A stretch of 64,000 bases of DNA from Ramlibacter tataouinensis. GTDB lineage: Bacteria > Pseudomonadota > Gammaproteobacteria > Burkholderiales > Burkholderiaceae_C. Below are positions 47,794 to 56,233 of this stretch, piece by piece. The notes beneath the pieces were generated by a model. The model ran no database searches, had not been told where the DNA came from, and worked only from the letters and a program-made list of their open reading frames with translations. Every line of letters begins with the position of its first letter. The stretch's first letter is position 1. Both the position numbers and the translations under genes were made by a program. The DNA is taken from contig DIZF01000001.1 of assembly GCA_002427815.1 (NCBI GenBank), forward strand, positions 56,970 through 120,969. Direction: 5' to 3'.

Positions 47794-49804
47794 GCCCACC
47801 CTGGACAACCGGCGCTACGACCAGCTGGTCGGCGAAGGCCGCGCGCTGATCCCGCGGTCGGCGCCGGCCTGGACCGATCAGAACGCCTCCGATCCGGGCA
47901 TCACGCTGCTCGAATTCGGCGCCTGGCTGTCCGAGCAGAACATTTACCGGTTCGACCGCGTCTCGGACGAAGCACTGCGCGCCTTTGTCCGGATGGTCGG
48001 CGTCGAGCCACGCATGCCGACCGTGGCGCAGGCCGTGGTGTCCATCCACAACGGCAACGCGGCCGGCTTGGCGCTGCCGCCGCGCATGCAACTGGCCGAC
48101 GCCGCGTCCCTGCCGCGGTTCGAGACCGCGCGCGCGCTGTTCGCGTCCCCCTGCCGGCTGGTCAGCGTGACGACCGGCGCGTCCGCGTTGACGGATCTGA
48201 GCGCGGCCAACACTGCCCTCACGCCCTTCGATGCATTCGGCGCGAGGCCCCGGCCCGGCCACGCGCTGTACCTGGGCTTCGATCAGGCGCTCGACGCCGC
48301 CGGCGCAACGCTCGCGCTGCATGTGTGGACCGACCGCTGGCGCACCGACCCGGCCACCCAGGCCGCGCTGCAAGCCGAACACGACGCGTTGGCCGCGCAC
48401 GCCAAGGGCCACTGCCAGCCACCGGACTGGCGGCTGCACTATCGCGTGCGCACGGTCTGGGAGTTCTACGCCGGGGCCGGCCACTGGCTGCCGCTCGCCG
48501 ACGTCGAGGACGAGACGCGCGCGCTTTCGCTCAGCGGCTTCGTGCGCTTCAGCGCGCCGGTGGGGCACCAGCCGCGAGCACCCGGCGCGCCGTTCTACAT
48601 TCGCTGCCGGATCGTGCGCGGCCGCTTCGAATGCCCGCCGCGGCTGCTCCACATCGCCTTCAACGCGGTGCCATGCGAGCACGCGCTCAGCGTCGACGAG
48701 ACGCCGGTGGGTCTGGCGCGCGGCCACGCCCAAGCCCAGTTCGACCTGGGGCAGACGCCGGTGGTCGCGGGCAGCGTGCAATTGCGCCTGGACAACGGCG
48801 CTGGCGACGTGCAGACCGACTGGCACGAGGTGCCCGACTTCGAGCGCGCCGGACCGTACGACAAGGTGTTCGCCCTCGAGCCCGAACGCGGGCTGATTCG
48901 CAGCGGCGACGGCTTGCGCGCTGCCATCCTGCCGGCCCGCTACCAGCTGTTCGCGGCCTTCCGGGTCGGCGGCGGACCGGAAGGCAACCTCGAGGCATCG
49001 ACCCTGGTCGCGTTGCCCGCAAACGCGCACAACACGGCTCTGCTGCCCGCGCTCGGCGCGCTGGGCACGCCGAGCGCGGTGGCGCAGGACTTCGCAGCCG
49101 CGGGCGGCGCCGGGCGCGAAACGCTGCAGGCGGCGCAGGCGCGCGCCTTCGACCTCGCCAGCGCGGTCGACAAGGCCGTGACGCTGGACGACATCGAGCG
49201 CCTGGCCCTCGCAACGCCGGGCGTGCCGGTGGCGCGGGTGCGTGCCGTCGCGGGGCTGGACCCCCTGCTGCCCTGCTATCCCGCCCCGGGGGTGGTGACG
49301 CTGATCGTGATTCCACCCTGCCCCAAGCCGGCACCGCTGCCCAGTCGCGCCCTGCTCGACGCCGTGGAGCGCTACCTCGATGCGCGCCGCCTGGTGACAA
49401 GCGAGATTCACGCCATCGCGCCGCGCTACCGGCACGTCGGTGTCAATGCCACGCTGCACCTGGCATGCGAGGCCGACCCGGCCGTGGTCCTGCGCACCGC
49501 GATGGCGCGCATCAAGGCCTTCTTCGATCCGCTCGAGGGTGGGCCCGACGGGGACGGCTGGCCGTTCGGCCGCACCGTGTATCGCACCGAGGTGATGGCG
49601 CTGCTGGCCGACGTGCCCGGTGTCAGCCGGGTCACTGCGCTCAGTCTGCAAAGCGGCAGCGGGGCGGACAACGGCGGCCGCTGCGACAACGTCGAGTTGT
49701 GCCCGCATGAACTGGTGACGCCGGGCGCCCAGCACCTGGTCATCGAGTCCGAAATTGCACGCAATCTGAGAAGGAGCGACGCGCATGAGTGCGAATCCGT
49801 CTGA
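47780..49804 (+). CDS. second J-like baseplate wedge protein
   Basis: A 674-residue protein whose start lies 14 bases inside the previous gene. It opens LDNRRYDQLVGEGRALIPRS and APAWTDQNASDPGITLLEFG, the pattern of putative baseplate proteins that pair with the larger J-like protein. The C-terminal part has the J-type sequence DDIERLALATPGVPVARVRA, AIAPRYRHVGVNATLHLACE and FFDPLEGGPDGDGWPFGRTV. The two wedge proteins most likely form the heterodimeric arms of the baseplate. Its end overlaps the following gene by 20 bases. Confidence 0.85.
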   Translation: MPLPKPTLDNRRYDQLVGEGRALIPRSAPAWTDQNASDPGITLLEFGAWLSEQNIYRFDRVSDEALRAFVRMVGVEPRMPTVAQAVVSIHNGNAAGLALPPRMQLADAASLPRFETARALFASPCRLVSVTTGASALTDLSAANTALTPFDAFGARPRPGHALYLGFDQALDAAGATLALHVWTDRWRTDPATQAALQAEHDALAAHAKGHCQPPDWRLHYRVRTVWEFYAGAGHWLPLADVEDETRALSLSGFVRFSAPVGHQPRAPGAPFYIRCRIVRGRFECPPRLLHIAFNAVPCEHALSVDETPVGLARGHAQAQFDLGQTPVVAGSVQLRLDNGAGDVQTDWHEVPDFERAGPYDKVFALEPERGLIRSGDGLRAAILPARYQLFAAFRVGGGPEGNLEASTLVALPANAHNTALLPALGALGTPSAVAQDFAAAGGAGRETLQAAQARAFDLASAVDKAVTLDDIERLALATPGVPVARVRAVAGLDPLLPCYPAPGVVTLIVIPPCPKPAPLPSRALLDAVERYLDARRLVTSEIHAIAPRYRHVGVNATLHLACEADPAVVLRTAMARIKAFFDPLEGGPDGDGWPFGRTVYRTEVMALLADVPGVSRVTALSLQSGSGADNGGRCDNVELCPHELVTPGAQHLVIESEIARNLRRSDAHECESV

Positions 49805-51197
49805 CGACGCCCTGCAGCGTCTGAACTACTTCAATGGCCAGCGCCTGGCCGCGGCCGACTTTCGCGCCGAGCAGGGCCACCACATGGGCATGCGACGCGT
49901 CATCAATCGCTCGCTCTACTCGCCCGGCATAGTGGTCGGGCTCGAAGTGGTGCCCGCCTCGCCGCCTTCGACCGACCCGCAGGACAAGCACCGCGTGATC
50001 GTCAAGCGCGGCCTCGCGTTCGACAACCTGGGGCGCGAGATCTTCCTGCCGGTCGACGTCTCGGTGCAGGTGATGGGCGCGCCGCGCAGCGCCCCGGGCG
50101 TGGTGTTCGGCAACCTGCTGGTCGTGTCCTACCGCGAGTCGCGCAAGTTCCCGTCGCAAAGTCAGTGCACCGTGGGTGCGCCCTTCCGGCCGTGCAGCGG
50201 CGACCTGGCCTGGGGCGCGCCCACCCGGATCGTTGCCGACGCGATGTTCGAATTCGTCGACTCCTGGCCCGGCGACGACAGTGGCCGGATTGTGCTGTCG
50301 CAGATCGAACTGGACGCCAAATGCAACGTGGTGCGCACCTCGCCCAGTGTGCGCCGCTACGCGGTGCCGGCGAAGCCGCAGACGGTGCGGCCGCTCAGCC
50401 TGGAGGGCGAGAAGGACATCGCCTCGGGCAGCGGCAAGACGTTGCATTTCCACGTGGACGGTGGCTTTCCCGAGCAGGCGCTGCTCTACCTGCGCGGCCG
50501 GGTATTCAATCCGCTGTTCTATACCGAGATCGGCCAGCACCACCACGCGGTGAACCTGGTGACCAAGGAGAACGGCGCCGCCGCCCCGCACGTGCACGGG
50601 CTGGACCTGAGCGGCGTCAAGCTCAATCCGGACGGCGATCACCGGCACGAGATCTGGTCGGCGTCCGACGACGGCGAGAGCGGCTCGATCGACTTCGGCG
50701 ACGCCGACGACCCGACCCAGTACCGGGCCACCGGCGAAGGCGGAACCCAGGGCGGCCGCGGCAACATGGAGGTCAAGCTGTCCGGGCCGCACACGCACAC
50801 CATCGACGCCGCCACGGTGCCCAACACCAAGCCCGCCGGCGACCTCGGCGCACACAAGCATGCGGTCGACGGCGCCACCGGCGACACCGGCATGCAGCCG
50901 GCCCTGCGCAACGGGCCGGGCTACACCTATCCGAACGACGTCAAGGTGCTGTTCGACAGCGTCGACGTCACCGCGGCGATCTGCCAGCAACTGGGCGCCA
51001 AGCCGGGCCAGGGCGGGCGCTGGCTCAAGCTGGGCGACGGCACCGACAAGCACGCGCTGTGCGGTCCCGACGGCACCGGCGAGATCGACCTGCTGCGGCT
51101 GGGCTACGAGATCGGCCTGGGCCCGCACACGCTCGACTTCCAGATCCAGACGGCCGATGCCGGCGGCCAGCTCCAATACAACCTGTACCTGAGCTGA
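49785..51197 (+). CDS. baseplate-associated protein with YFNG-type module and repeated HxH motifs
   Basis: A 470-residue protein with AAGGAG before the ATG. Residues about 11-100 form a module shared with the proteins at 53382 and 54974: LNYFNGQRLAAADFRAEQ, INRSLYSPGIVVGLEV, GLAFDNLGREIFLPVDV. The second half carries five HxH-type motifs in glycine/aspartate-rich sequence (QHHHAVN, PHVHGLD, DHRHEIW, PHTHTID, AHKHAVD), like the metal-binding HxH triplets in phage tail-fibre tips. It ends in a beta-rich segment (DFQIQTADAGGQLQYNLYLS). I read it as a trimeric tip or peripheral baseplate protein that may bind metal ions; that is inference. Confidence 0.65.
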   Translation: MSANPSDDALQRLNYFNGQRLAAADFRAEQGHHMGMRRVINRSLYSPGIVVGLEVVPASPPSTDPQDKHRVIVKRGLAFDNLGREIFLPVDVSVQVMGAPRSAPGVVFGNLLVVSYRESRKFPSQSQCTVGAPFRPCSGDLAWGAPTRIVADAMFEFVDSWPGDDSGRIVLSQIELDAKCNVVRTSPSVRRYAVPAKPQTVRPLSLEGEKDIASGSGKTLHFHVDGGFPEQALLYLRGRVFNPLFYTEIGQHHHAVNLVTKENGAAAPHVHGLDLSGVKLNPDGDHRHEIWSASDDGESGSIDFGDADDPTQYRATGEGGTQGGRGNMEVKLSGPHTHTIDAATVPNTKPAGDLGAHKHAVDGATGDTGMQPALRNGPGYTYPNDVKVLFDSVDVTAAICQQLGAKPGQGGRWLKLGDGTDKHALCGPDGTGEIDLLRLGYEIGLGPHTLDFQIQTADAGGQLQYNLYLS

Positions 51198-51198
51198 C

Positions 51199-53370
51199 AT
51201 GGACTTTGCGACGGCTCATGCCCTGCTGCGCGACCGCGGCCAATGGCGCGGCGCGGCCAGCGGCGTGGCGCCCGCCGCCGGCGATGCGGCCGGCAGCGGC
51301 GACCTGGTGCTGGCGCGGGTACCGGCCCCGGCCGACGGCAAGCCCGTGGTCGTTGCGACGCCGCTGCCGTACACGCGTGAGGTGTCGGGTATTGCAGTGG
51401 GCCCCTGCGACGCGCTGTTCGTCGCCGACACGGCGCATGACCGGGTGCTCTACATCGACGGCCTGTGCGATGCCCAGGTCTGGTTGCCGGCGCGCAGCAG
51501 TGCCTGGGCCGATGCGCCCGGTCAATTCAAGAGGCCGCGCGCGCTGGCCTGCGCCGCCGACGCCCTGTTGGTGGCCGACAGCGGCAATGCACGGGTGCAA
51601 AGTCTCGCGTTTCCGCGGCTCGAGGCGCATGTGGCGTGGACGTCATGGAGCGAGCCGGTCAGCCTGGCCGTGGATCGCCTGCAGCGCGTCCTGGTGATCG
51701 ACGCGGCGACCCACACGCTGCAGCGTACACTGGCCAACGGCAGTGCCGACGCCGCTTTCGACGCAGCCGTCGCCGCGTCGGGCCGGCTGGCGCGACCGCT
51801 GTTCGTCGCCTGCGATGCGCAAGACCGGGTGCTGGTGGCCGACGCGCAGCGCAATGAGGTGTTGGTGCTCGACGGCGACGGCGCCTTCGTGCGCATTCTG
51901 CCCGGCCCCACGGGCTGGCTGCCGGGCGCGCTGGCGACCTGGGGCTCGCGCGTGTACGTGGCCGACGCCGCGAGCGGCGCCATCGCCGTGTTCGAGCACA
52001 GCACCGGGGCAGCGCAGCAGATCGGCAACGTGCAAGGCTGGCAAGGCCCGGTCACCGCGCTGGCCGCCACCGACGGCGCGCTGTACATCAAGCCGGGGCT
52101 GGACGCGGTGTTCTACCGCTTTGCCGCGGATGCCGTCTACCTGACGCAGGGCAGCCTCACCGCCGGCCCGTTCGACGCGGGCGAGGATCGCGACTGGGAA
52201 CGCGCCTGGGTCGACGCCGTCCTCACGGCCGGCACCACCGTCACCTTCGAGGTCGCGACCGCCGCTTCCGACGCCACCCCGCCCGGACCGGCCGACTGGA
52301 TCGCGCTGCCCGCGCCGGACGCCCTGCTCGCGCTCTTCACGCCGCCCGGGCGGCGCTTCGCTTGGCTGCGGCTGACGCTCGCGACAGCCGACACGGCCGC
52401 GACCCCGTGGGTGCGGCAAGCCCGGCTGGCGACGGCGGCCGAAGATTATCTGGACTATCTGCCGCAGACCTACCGCTACAACGACAACGGGCCCGACGGC
52501 TTTCTGTCGCGCTGGCTGCGGCTGATGCGCAGCGAGTTCGGGCGCATCGAAGCGCTGCTGGACGACATGCCACGCGTGGCCGACCCGCAGTTCGAGCCGC
52601 CCGACACGCTGAGCTGGCTGGCGCAGTGGTTCGGCCTGGAATTGCCGCAGATCGCCGACGACGCGCAACGCCGTGCCCTGATCGCGCGCGCGGTGGGCCT
52701 GCTGGCGCGGCGCGGCACCCGGCAGTCGATCGCCGAATTCGTCGAACTGCATACCGGCATAGCCCCGGTGATCGTGGAAGCCTGGACCGACCGGCGCCTG
52801 TGGGTGCTGGGGCAGAGCTCGCGGCTCGATTTCGACACCCGGCTGCCGCCGCTCGATCCGCTGGGCATGGTCGTGCCCGACCCGACGCAGGAGCAGGGCT
52901 GCTGCCCGGCGTCGCCACCACCGTCCGATGCGCAGTCCTGCTCGCCCTGCGCCGACGCCATTGCCACACTGCCCGAAGCCGCGCCGGTGCCGGCCATCGG
53001 CCGCGCGGTGGTGGGCGAGAGCGGGCCGCTGGCGCAGTACCAGATCGGGCTGCCGCTGTTCGCAGACGAGGCCTATCGCTTCTGTGTGGTGGTCGACGCG
53101 TACCGCGCGTCCGATCCGCAGACCCTGCAGGAGGTGGCCCGCATCGTCGACCGGGAGAAGCCGGCCCATACCGACTACCGGATCGATCTCATCGCCCCCG
53201 AGATGCGCGTCGGGTTCCAGGCCCGGATCGGCATCGACGCGATCGTCGGCGGCGAGCCCCCGCCCCTGCAACTGGGCGGCTCGCGCCTTTCCATGACAAC
53301 GAGCCTGCCGCCGTTCGACGTCGCCCGCATCGGCGACGCGGCGCTGGACGGCTCCCTCACCCTGACCTGA
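51199..53370 (+). CDS. NHL-type beta-propeller fused to gpI-like tail protein
   Basis: A 723-residue protein. Residues about 55-310 contain repeated propeller blades with the phrase ALFVADTAHDRVLYIDG and its variants (DALLVADSGNARVQSLA, RVLVIDAATHTLQRTLA, RVLVADAQRNEVLVLDG, RVYVADAASGAIAVFEH). Residues about 415-560 are a phage tail protein I/gp7-like domain: LDYLPQTYRYNDNGPDGFLS, LRLMRSEFGRIEALLDDMPR, LSWLAQWFGLELPQIADDAQ, RALIARAVGLLARRGTRQSI. A Cys-rich loop (CCPASPPPSDAQSCSPC) precedes a final beta domain. gpI connects wedge and fibre in phages; the propeller may be the peripheral attachment or receptor-binding part. Confidence 0.82.
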   Translation: MDFATAHALLRDRGQWRGAASGVAPAAGDAAGSGDLVLARVPAPADGKPVVVATPLPYTREVSGIAVGPCDALFVADTAHDRVLYIDGLCDAQVWLPARSSAWADAPGQFKRPRALACAADALLVADSGNARVQSLAFPRLEAHVAWTSWSEPVSLAVDRLQRVLVIDAATHTLQRTLANGSADAAFDAAVAASGRLARPLFVACDAQDRVLVADAQRNEVLVLDGDGAFVRILPGPTGWLPGALATWGSRVYVADAASGAIAVFEHSTGAAQQIGNVQGWQGPVTALAATDGALYIKPGLDAVFYRFAADAVYLTQGSLTAGPFDAGEDRDWERAWVDAVLTAGTTVTFEVATAASDATPPGPADWIALPAPDALLALFTPPGRRFAWLRLTLATADTAATPWVRQARLATAAEDYLDYLPQTYRYNDNGPDGFLSRWLRLMRSEFGRIEALLDDMPRVADPQFEPPDTLSWLAQWFGLELPQIADDAQRRALIARAVGLLARRGTRQSIAEFVELHTGIAPVIVEAWTDRRLWVLGQSSRLDFDTRLPPLDPLGMVVPDPTQEQGCCPASPPPSDAQSCSPCADAIATLPEAAPVPAIGRAVVGESGPLAQYQIGLPLFADEAYRFCVVVDAYRASDPQTLQEVARIVDREKPAHTDYRIDLIAPEMRVGFQARIGIDAIVGGEPPPLQLGGSRLSMTTSLPPFDVARIGDAALDGSLTLT

Positions 53371-53381
53371 AGGAGCAACGC

Positions 53382-54938
53382 ATGCACCCCTATGACAACG
53401 CGGAAGCCCTGCTGCGAGTTCTGCGCGAGCCGCGCCGGAACAAGTACTTCTACGGCAAGCGCATGGATGTCCAGCACTTCCAGATGGAGCAGGACTACGG
53501 CAAGCTCAAGCAGTGGCTCCTCAATCGCCTGACCCTCGGCAAGGGCGTTCTGTGCGGATTGCGCGTGAGCGTCAGCGGCAACCGCGTCTGCGTCGATCCG
53601 GGCGTGGCGATCGACGGGCTGGGCCGCGAGATCATCGTGCCGATGCGCTACTGCCTGGATCCGGTGGTGGTCGACAACGGCTGCTGCGATGCGCACCGGC
53701 CCACGCCCTCGCCCTCGCCCTCGTCGACACCAACGCCAACGCCAACGCCAGCTTCGGCGCTGACGACGACGCAACAGCCCGGCACCAAGCCTGCGCCTGC
53801 GCCAACCGGCGTGGTCGACGGCCTGTTCACGCTGTGGCTGTGCTACCGGGAGTGCCTCACCGATCACCAGCCGGTCCTGGTCTCCGAGTGCGGCACGCGC
53901 GACGAGTGCGCGGCCGGCACGGTCGTGGAAAGCTTTTGCCTGAAGTTCCTGGCCGGAATGGCGCCGCCACTGGCCGACCCCGACTGGTGCGCCAGTCTCT
54001 GGAGCACCGGCACGGTTGACAGCACCTGGGTCGATGCGGCCGGCGACCAGCAAGCAGCCGTCAAGGCGGCGCTGGCCAGCCGCCGCCATGCGCTGTGCGA
54101 GTTGTTCGACAACGATTGCGACCCACTGGATGGCGACCCCTGCGTGCCGCTGGCGCTGGTGCAGGTGAAAGACGGCCAGCTGACACTCGAAAGCTGCCTG
54201 GTGCGACCGCGCATCTACAGCAACCAGCGGCTGCTGGACCTCATCCTGTGCCTGGCCGCGAAGATCGACGACTGCTGCAACGAGCATCCGACGCCACCGC
54301 CGACGCCCACACCGACACCGACACCGACACCTACGCCTAAGCCCACACCTACGCCTACGCCTAAACCTACGCCCACGCCGCCACCGTCGCTCATGCACGT
54401 ACGCACGATCGAGTTCCTGGGCGTGGTCAAGGAGGGCCCGGAGCGTGTGATCGGCGCAGTGAAGAGCCCGACCGAGATGGTCACGCTGAAGGAGAGCCTC
54501 GGCGCGATCCGCATCGCCTTCGACACCGCTTTCGCGCCCTTGGGAGCGAAGGCGCCGAACATAGCCGGCATCAACGATTCCAACTTCCGTTCGCACAACG
54601 TCCAGCTGCCGCTCTCGAAGGAAATGGCGAAGAAATTCGGCGTCGGTTATGTCGCCGGGAAGCTGGTGGTCGAAGACCCCAAGACCTTCCGCATCGATAT
54701 CGCGCGCGGAACCGACCTGGTCAAGCAGGATGGGAGCTGGCCCGCGGACATCGCCATCGACTGCGCTGTCTTCCTGCGCGGCACCGAAGACGCTGCCAAC
54801 AAGTTCCCGGAGCTGGCCGACGACGCGGGCCGCGGCCTGGACGGCGAACCCAAGCCGCCGTCCGGCGGCGTGATGTCGGGCAACGGCATTGCCGGCGGCG
54901 ACTTCACCGCCCCGTTCACGGTATTGATCAAGCCCTAG
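53382..54938 (+). CDS. YFNG-module protein with two proline/threonine repeat linkers
   Basis: A 518-residue protein with AAGGAG before the ATG. The N-terminal module (about 19-95) is shared with two neighbours: KYFYGKRMDVQHFQMEQDYG, LNRLTLGKGVLCGLRVSVSG, VDPGVAIDGLGREIIVP. Two PT-rich linkers follow (about 106-145 and 303-336), separating a Cys-rich middle domain (about 146-300; CYRECL, CGTRDECAAG, FDNDCDPLDGDPC) from a C-terminal domain of about 180 residues that has no recognised motif. The multi-domain, linker-jointed layout suggests an exposed appendage, perhaps replacing a tail fibre. The C-terminal domain is a candidate receptor binder. Confidence 0.6.
   Translation: MHPYDNAEALLRVLREPRRNKYFYGKRMDVQHFQMEQDYGKLKQWLLNRLTLGKGVLCGLRVSVSGNRVCVDPGVAIDGLGREIIVPMRYCLDPVVVDNGCCDAHRPTPSPSPSSTPTPTPTPASALTTTQQPGTKPAPAPTGVVDGLFTLWLCYRECLTDHQPVLVSECGTRDECAAGTVVESFCLKFLAGMAPPLADPDWCASLWSTGTVDSTWVDAAGDQQAAVKAALASRRHALCELFDNDCDPLDGDPCVPLALVQVKDGQLTLESCLVRPRIYSNQRLLDLILCLAAKIDDCCNEHPTPPPTPTPTPTPTPTPKPTPTPTPKPTPTPPPSLMHVRTIEFLGVVKEGPERVIGAVKSPTEMVTLKESLGAIRIAFDTAFAPLGAKAPNIAGINDSNFRSHNVQLPLSKEMAKKFGVGYVAGKLVVEDPKTFRIDIARGTDLVKQDGSWPADIAIDCAVFLRGTEDAANKFPELADDAGRGLDGEPKPPSGGVMSGNGIAGGDFTAPFTVLIKP
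53698..53758 (+). repeat. proline-linker microsatellite 1
   Basis: Short tandem units of CGCCCT and then CAACGC encode the PTPSPSPSSTPTPTPTP linker. The units are six bases long, so unit gain or loss keeps the reading frame and only changes linker length. Confidence 0.7.
54288..54389 (+). repeat. proline-linker microsatellite 2
   Basis: Tandem six-base units (CGACAC, then CTACGC and variants) encode about 34 residues of PT repeats with two PKP interruptions. Sliding in steps of six would alter linker length without a frameshift. Confidence 0.75.
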
Positions 54939-54973
54939 ATCGCCTTTCCCGACCCGAACCCAGGAGAACCCAG

Positions 54974-55771
54974 ATGTCCGACATGTCCGACCTCCAGTGC
55001 GTGTGCTGCGGCGAACCCATCGAGCGCGTGCGCTATTTCCCGCGTCAGCTGTTGACCGCTGACGATATGCGCGCCGAGCAGGAGTACTTCCGGGAAAAGG
55101 CGCGGCGCCACAACCGCTACCTGCATGGCTGGGGCGTGGTGTGCGGCTGCACGGTTGAAGTGGTGGCGGGATCGAAGACGCCGCAGGTGCGCGTGTGCCC
55201 CGGCTATGCGGTGGGACCGCAGGGCGACGAGATCTGCATTGACCGCTGCATCGACGTCGACCTGAAGACCGGCGCGGCCGAGCAGCCCTGCTCGGTGCGC
55301 TGGCCCTGCCCGCCCGTGGGTGAAGTGCCTGTCGTCAAGGACGACCGGGCGATCGTGTACATCGCCGTGCGTTACGCCGAATGCTTCAGCCGGCCGGTGC
55401 GGGCGCACCCGGCCGGCTGCGGCTGCGACGAAACGGGTTGCGAATACTCGCGGGTGCGCGACTCCTACGAGATCAAGGTGCTGTGGCAACTGCCCGACTC
55501 GCACGTCAATGCCAGAAAGGACGACGAGGCCTGGTGCGCCGCGGTCCACCAGGGGCAGGGCGCCGACTATCTCAGGCAGGGGCGTGCCTTCCCCGTTCCG
55601 CCGTGTCCGGAGTGCGAGAGCGATCCCTGGGTGGTGCTGGCGACGGTGTCGTTCGCCACCAGCGGCGACGCGGCTTCACAGGACAAGAACCCGGTGCTCA
55701 TCAGGTTCACGGACCGGCGCGTGCTGCTGGCCACCCAACGGCTGCAGGTAGCGATGCTGTGCCTGCCGTGA
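54974..55771 (+). CDS. Cys-rich YFNG-module protein, last gene of the eCIS operon
   Basis: A 265-residue protein with AGGAGA before the ATG. It starts with a CVCCGEP zinc-binding-like motif. The shared module follows (about 19-95): RYFPRQLLTADDMRAEQEYF, HNRYLHGWGVVCGCTVEVVA, VCPGYAVGPQGDEICID. It has about 15 cysteines, several in pairs (CGCDETGC, CPEC). The last part (DPWVVLATVSFATSGD, RRVLLATQRLQVAMLCLP) is beta-rich. No signal peptide is present. It probably belongs to the particle's periphery with its two relatives. No terminator of classic form is visible between it and the convergent gene ending at 55823. Confidence 0.6.
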   Translation: MSDMSDLQCVCCGEPIERVRYFPRQLLTADDMRAEQEYFREKARRHNRYLHGWGVVCGCTVEVVAGSKTPQVRVCPGYAVGPQGDEICIDRCIDVDLKTGAAEQPCSVRWPCPPVGEVPVVKDDRAIVYIAVRYAECFSRPVRAHPAGCGCDETGCEYSRVRDSYEIKVLWQLPDSHVNARKDDEAWCAAVHQGQGADYLRQGRAFPVPPCPECESDPWVVLATVSFATSGDAASQDKNPVLIRFTDRRVLLATQRLQVAMLCLP

Positions 55772-55822
55772 TCATGAACCGGGCGCCGAACCGGCACGGG
55801 CCTGCTTTACCGGGAAAAGGGC

Positions 55823-56212
55823 TCACCTGGCAGGAGATGCCTGGGCCTTGGCGGCCGAACGGATGGCCTTCAGCTCGGCGGACAGCCAGATGCTGCTGTC
55901 GATCGGCTCCAACGTACCGCATTTGACCCGATACGGCTGGCCACTGAAGCTGCTGCTCGAAGCGCCCAGCTCGATGAATTTCTCGGTGCTTGGCACCGCG
56001 TTCCGTGCTTCCAGGTATTCGAGCTTGACCAGCAGATGCGCCTTGGCTTCGGCGCCGTTGTGCCAGGAGCCGTTGCGATAGAACTCGCAGCCCGACGACT
56101 GCAGCTTGCCCAGCAGCGCATCGATCTCGGCGCGAACCGCAGTCGCAGCAGGCTCGGCGCTCGCGACCAACGATGAAGTGAGAAACAGCGCAGCGACGAA
56201 GAGGGATCGCAT
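55823..56212 (-). CDS. secreted DUF5329-family protein
   Basis: A 129-residue protein starting at ATG 56212. It has a signal peptide (MRSLFVAALFLTSSLVASA) with a likely cleavage after ASA. The mature part, AVRAEIDALLGKLQSSGCEF followed by YRNGSWHNGAEAKAHLLVKL, matches the DUF5329 family of small periplasmic proteins. Two cysteines (in SSGCEF and RVKCGT) could form a disulfide. Function is unknown. It is convergent with the eCIS operon and not part of it by orientation. Confidence 0.78.
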   Translation of the reverse strand: MRSLFVAALFLTSSLVASAEPAATAVRAEIDALLGKLQSSGCEFYRNGSWHNGAEAKAHLLVKLEYLEARNAVPSTEKFIELGASSSSFSGQPYRVKCGTLEPIDSSIWLSAELKAIRSAAKAQASPAR

Positions 56213-56233
56213 CAAATGAAGGCCCTGACCGTG

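Larger units (their letters stand above)
28649..55771 (+). other. extracellular contractile injection system (eCIS) locus
   Basis: Twenty-one coding units on one strand, separated by at most about 40 bases and often overlapping, encode a headless contractile tail. They cover the AAA+ ATPase, two DUF4157 proteins, cap, sheath, tube, chaperone, tube-linked protein, LysM protein, VgrG-like hub, spike, PAAR tip, gp25, two wedge proteins and a gpI-like protein. There are no capsid, portal, terminase, integrase or lysis genes, which excludes a prophage. There is no TssJKLM membrane complex or ClpV, which excludes a canonical type VI system. The DUF4157 domain and Pvc16-like cap are specific to the Afp/PVC-like family. 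Such particles inject toxins into other cells; the target here is unknown. Confidence 0.9.

Noticed and set aside
54288..54389. Tandem repeats resembling a CRISPR array
   Set aside because: The units are six bases long without spacers and encode an in-frame proline linker.
28649..55771. Prophage or type VI secretion system
   Set aside because: No capsid, portal, terminase, integrase, lysis or attachment sites, and no TssJ, TssK, TssL, TssM or ClpV; DUF4157, Pvc16-like cap and the Afp15-like ATPase point to eCIS.
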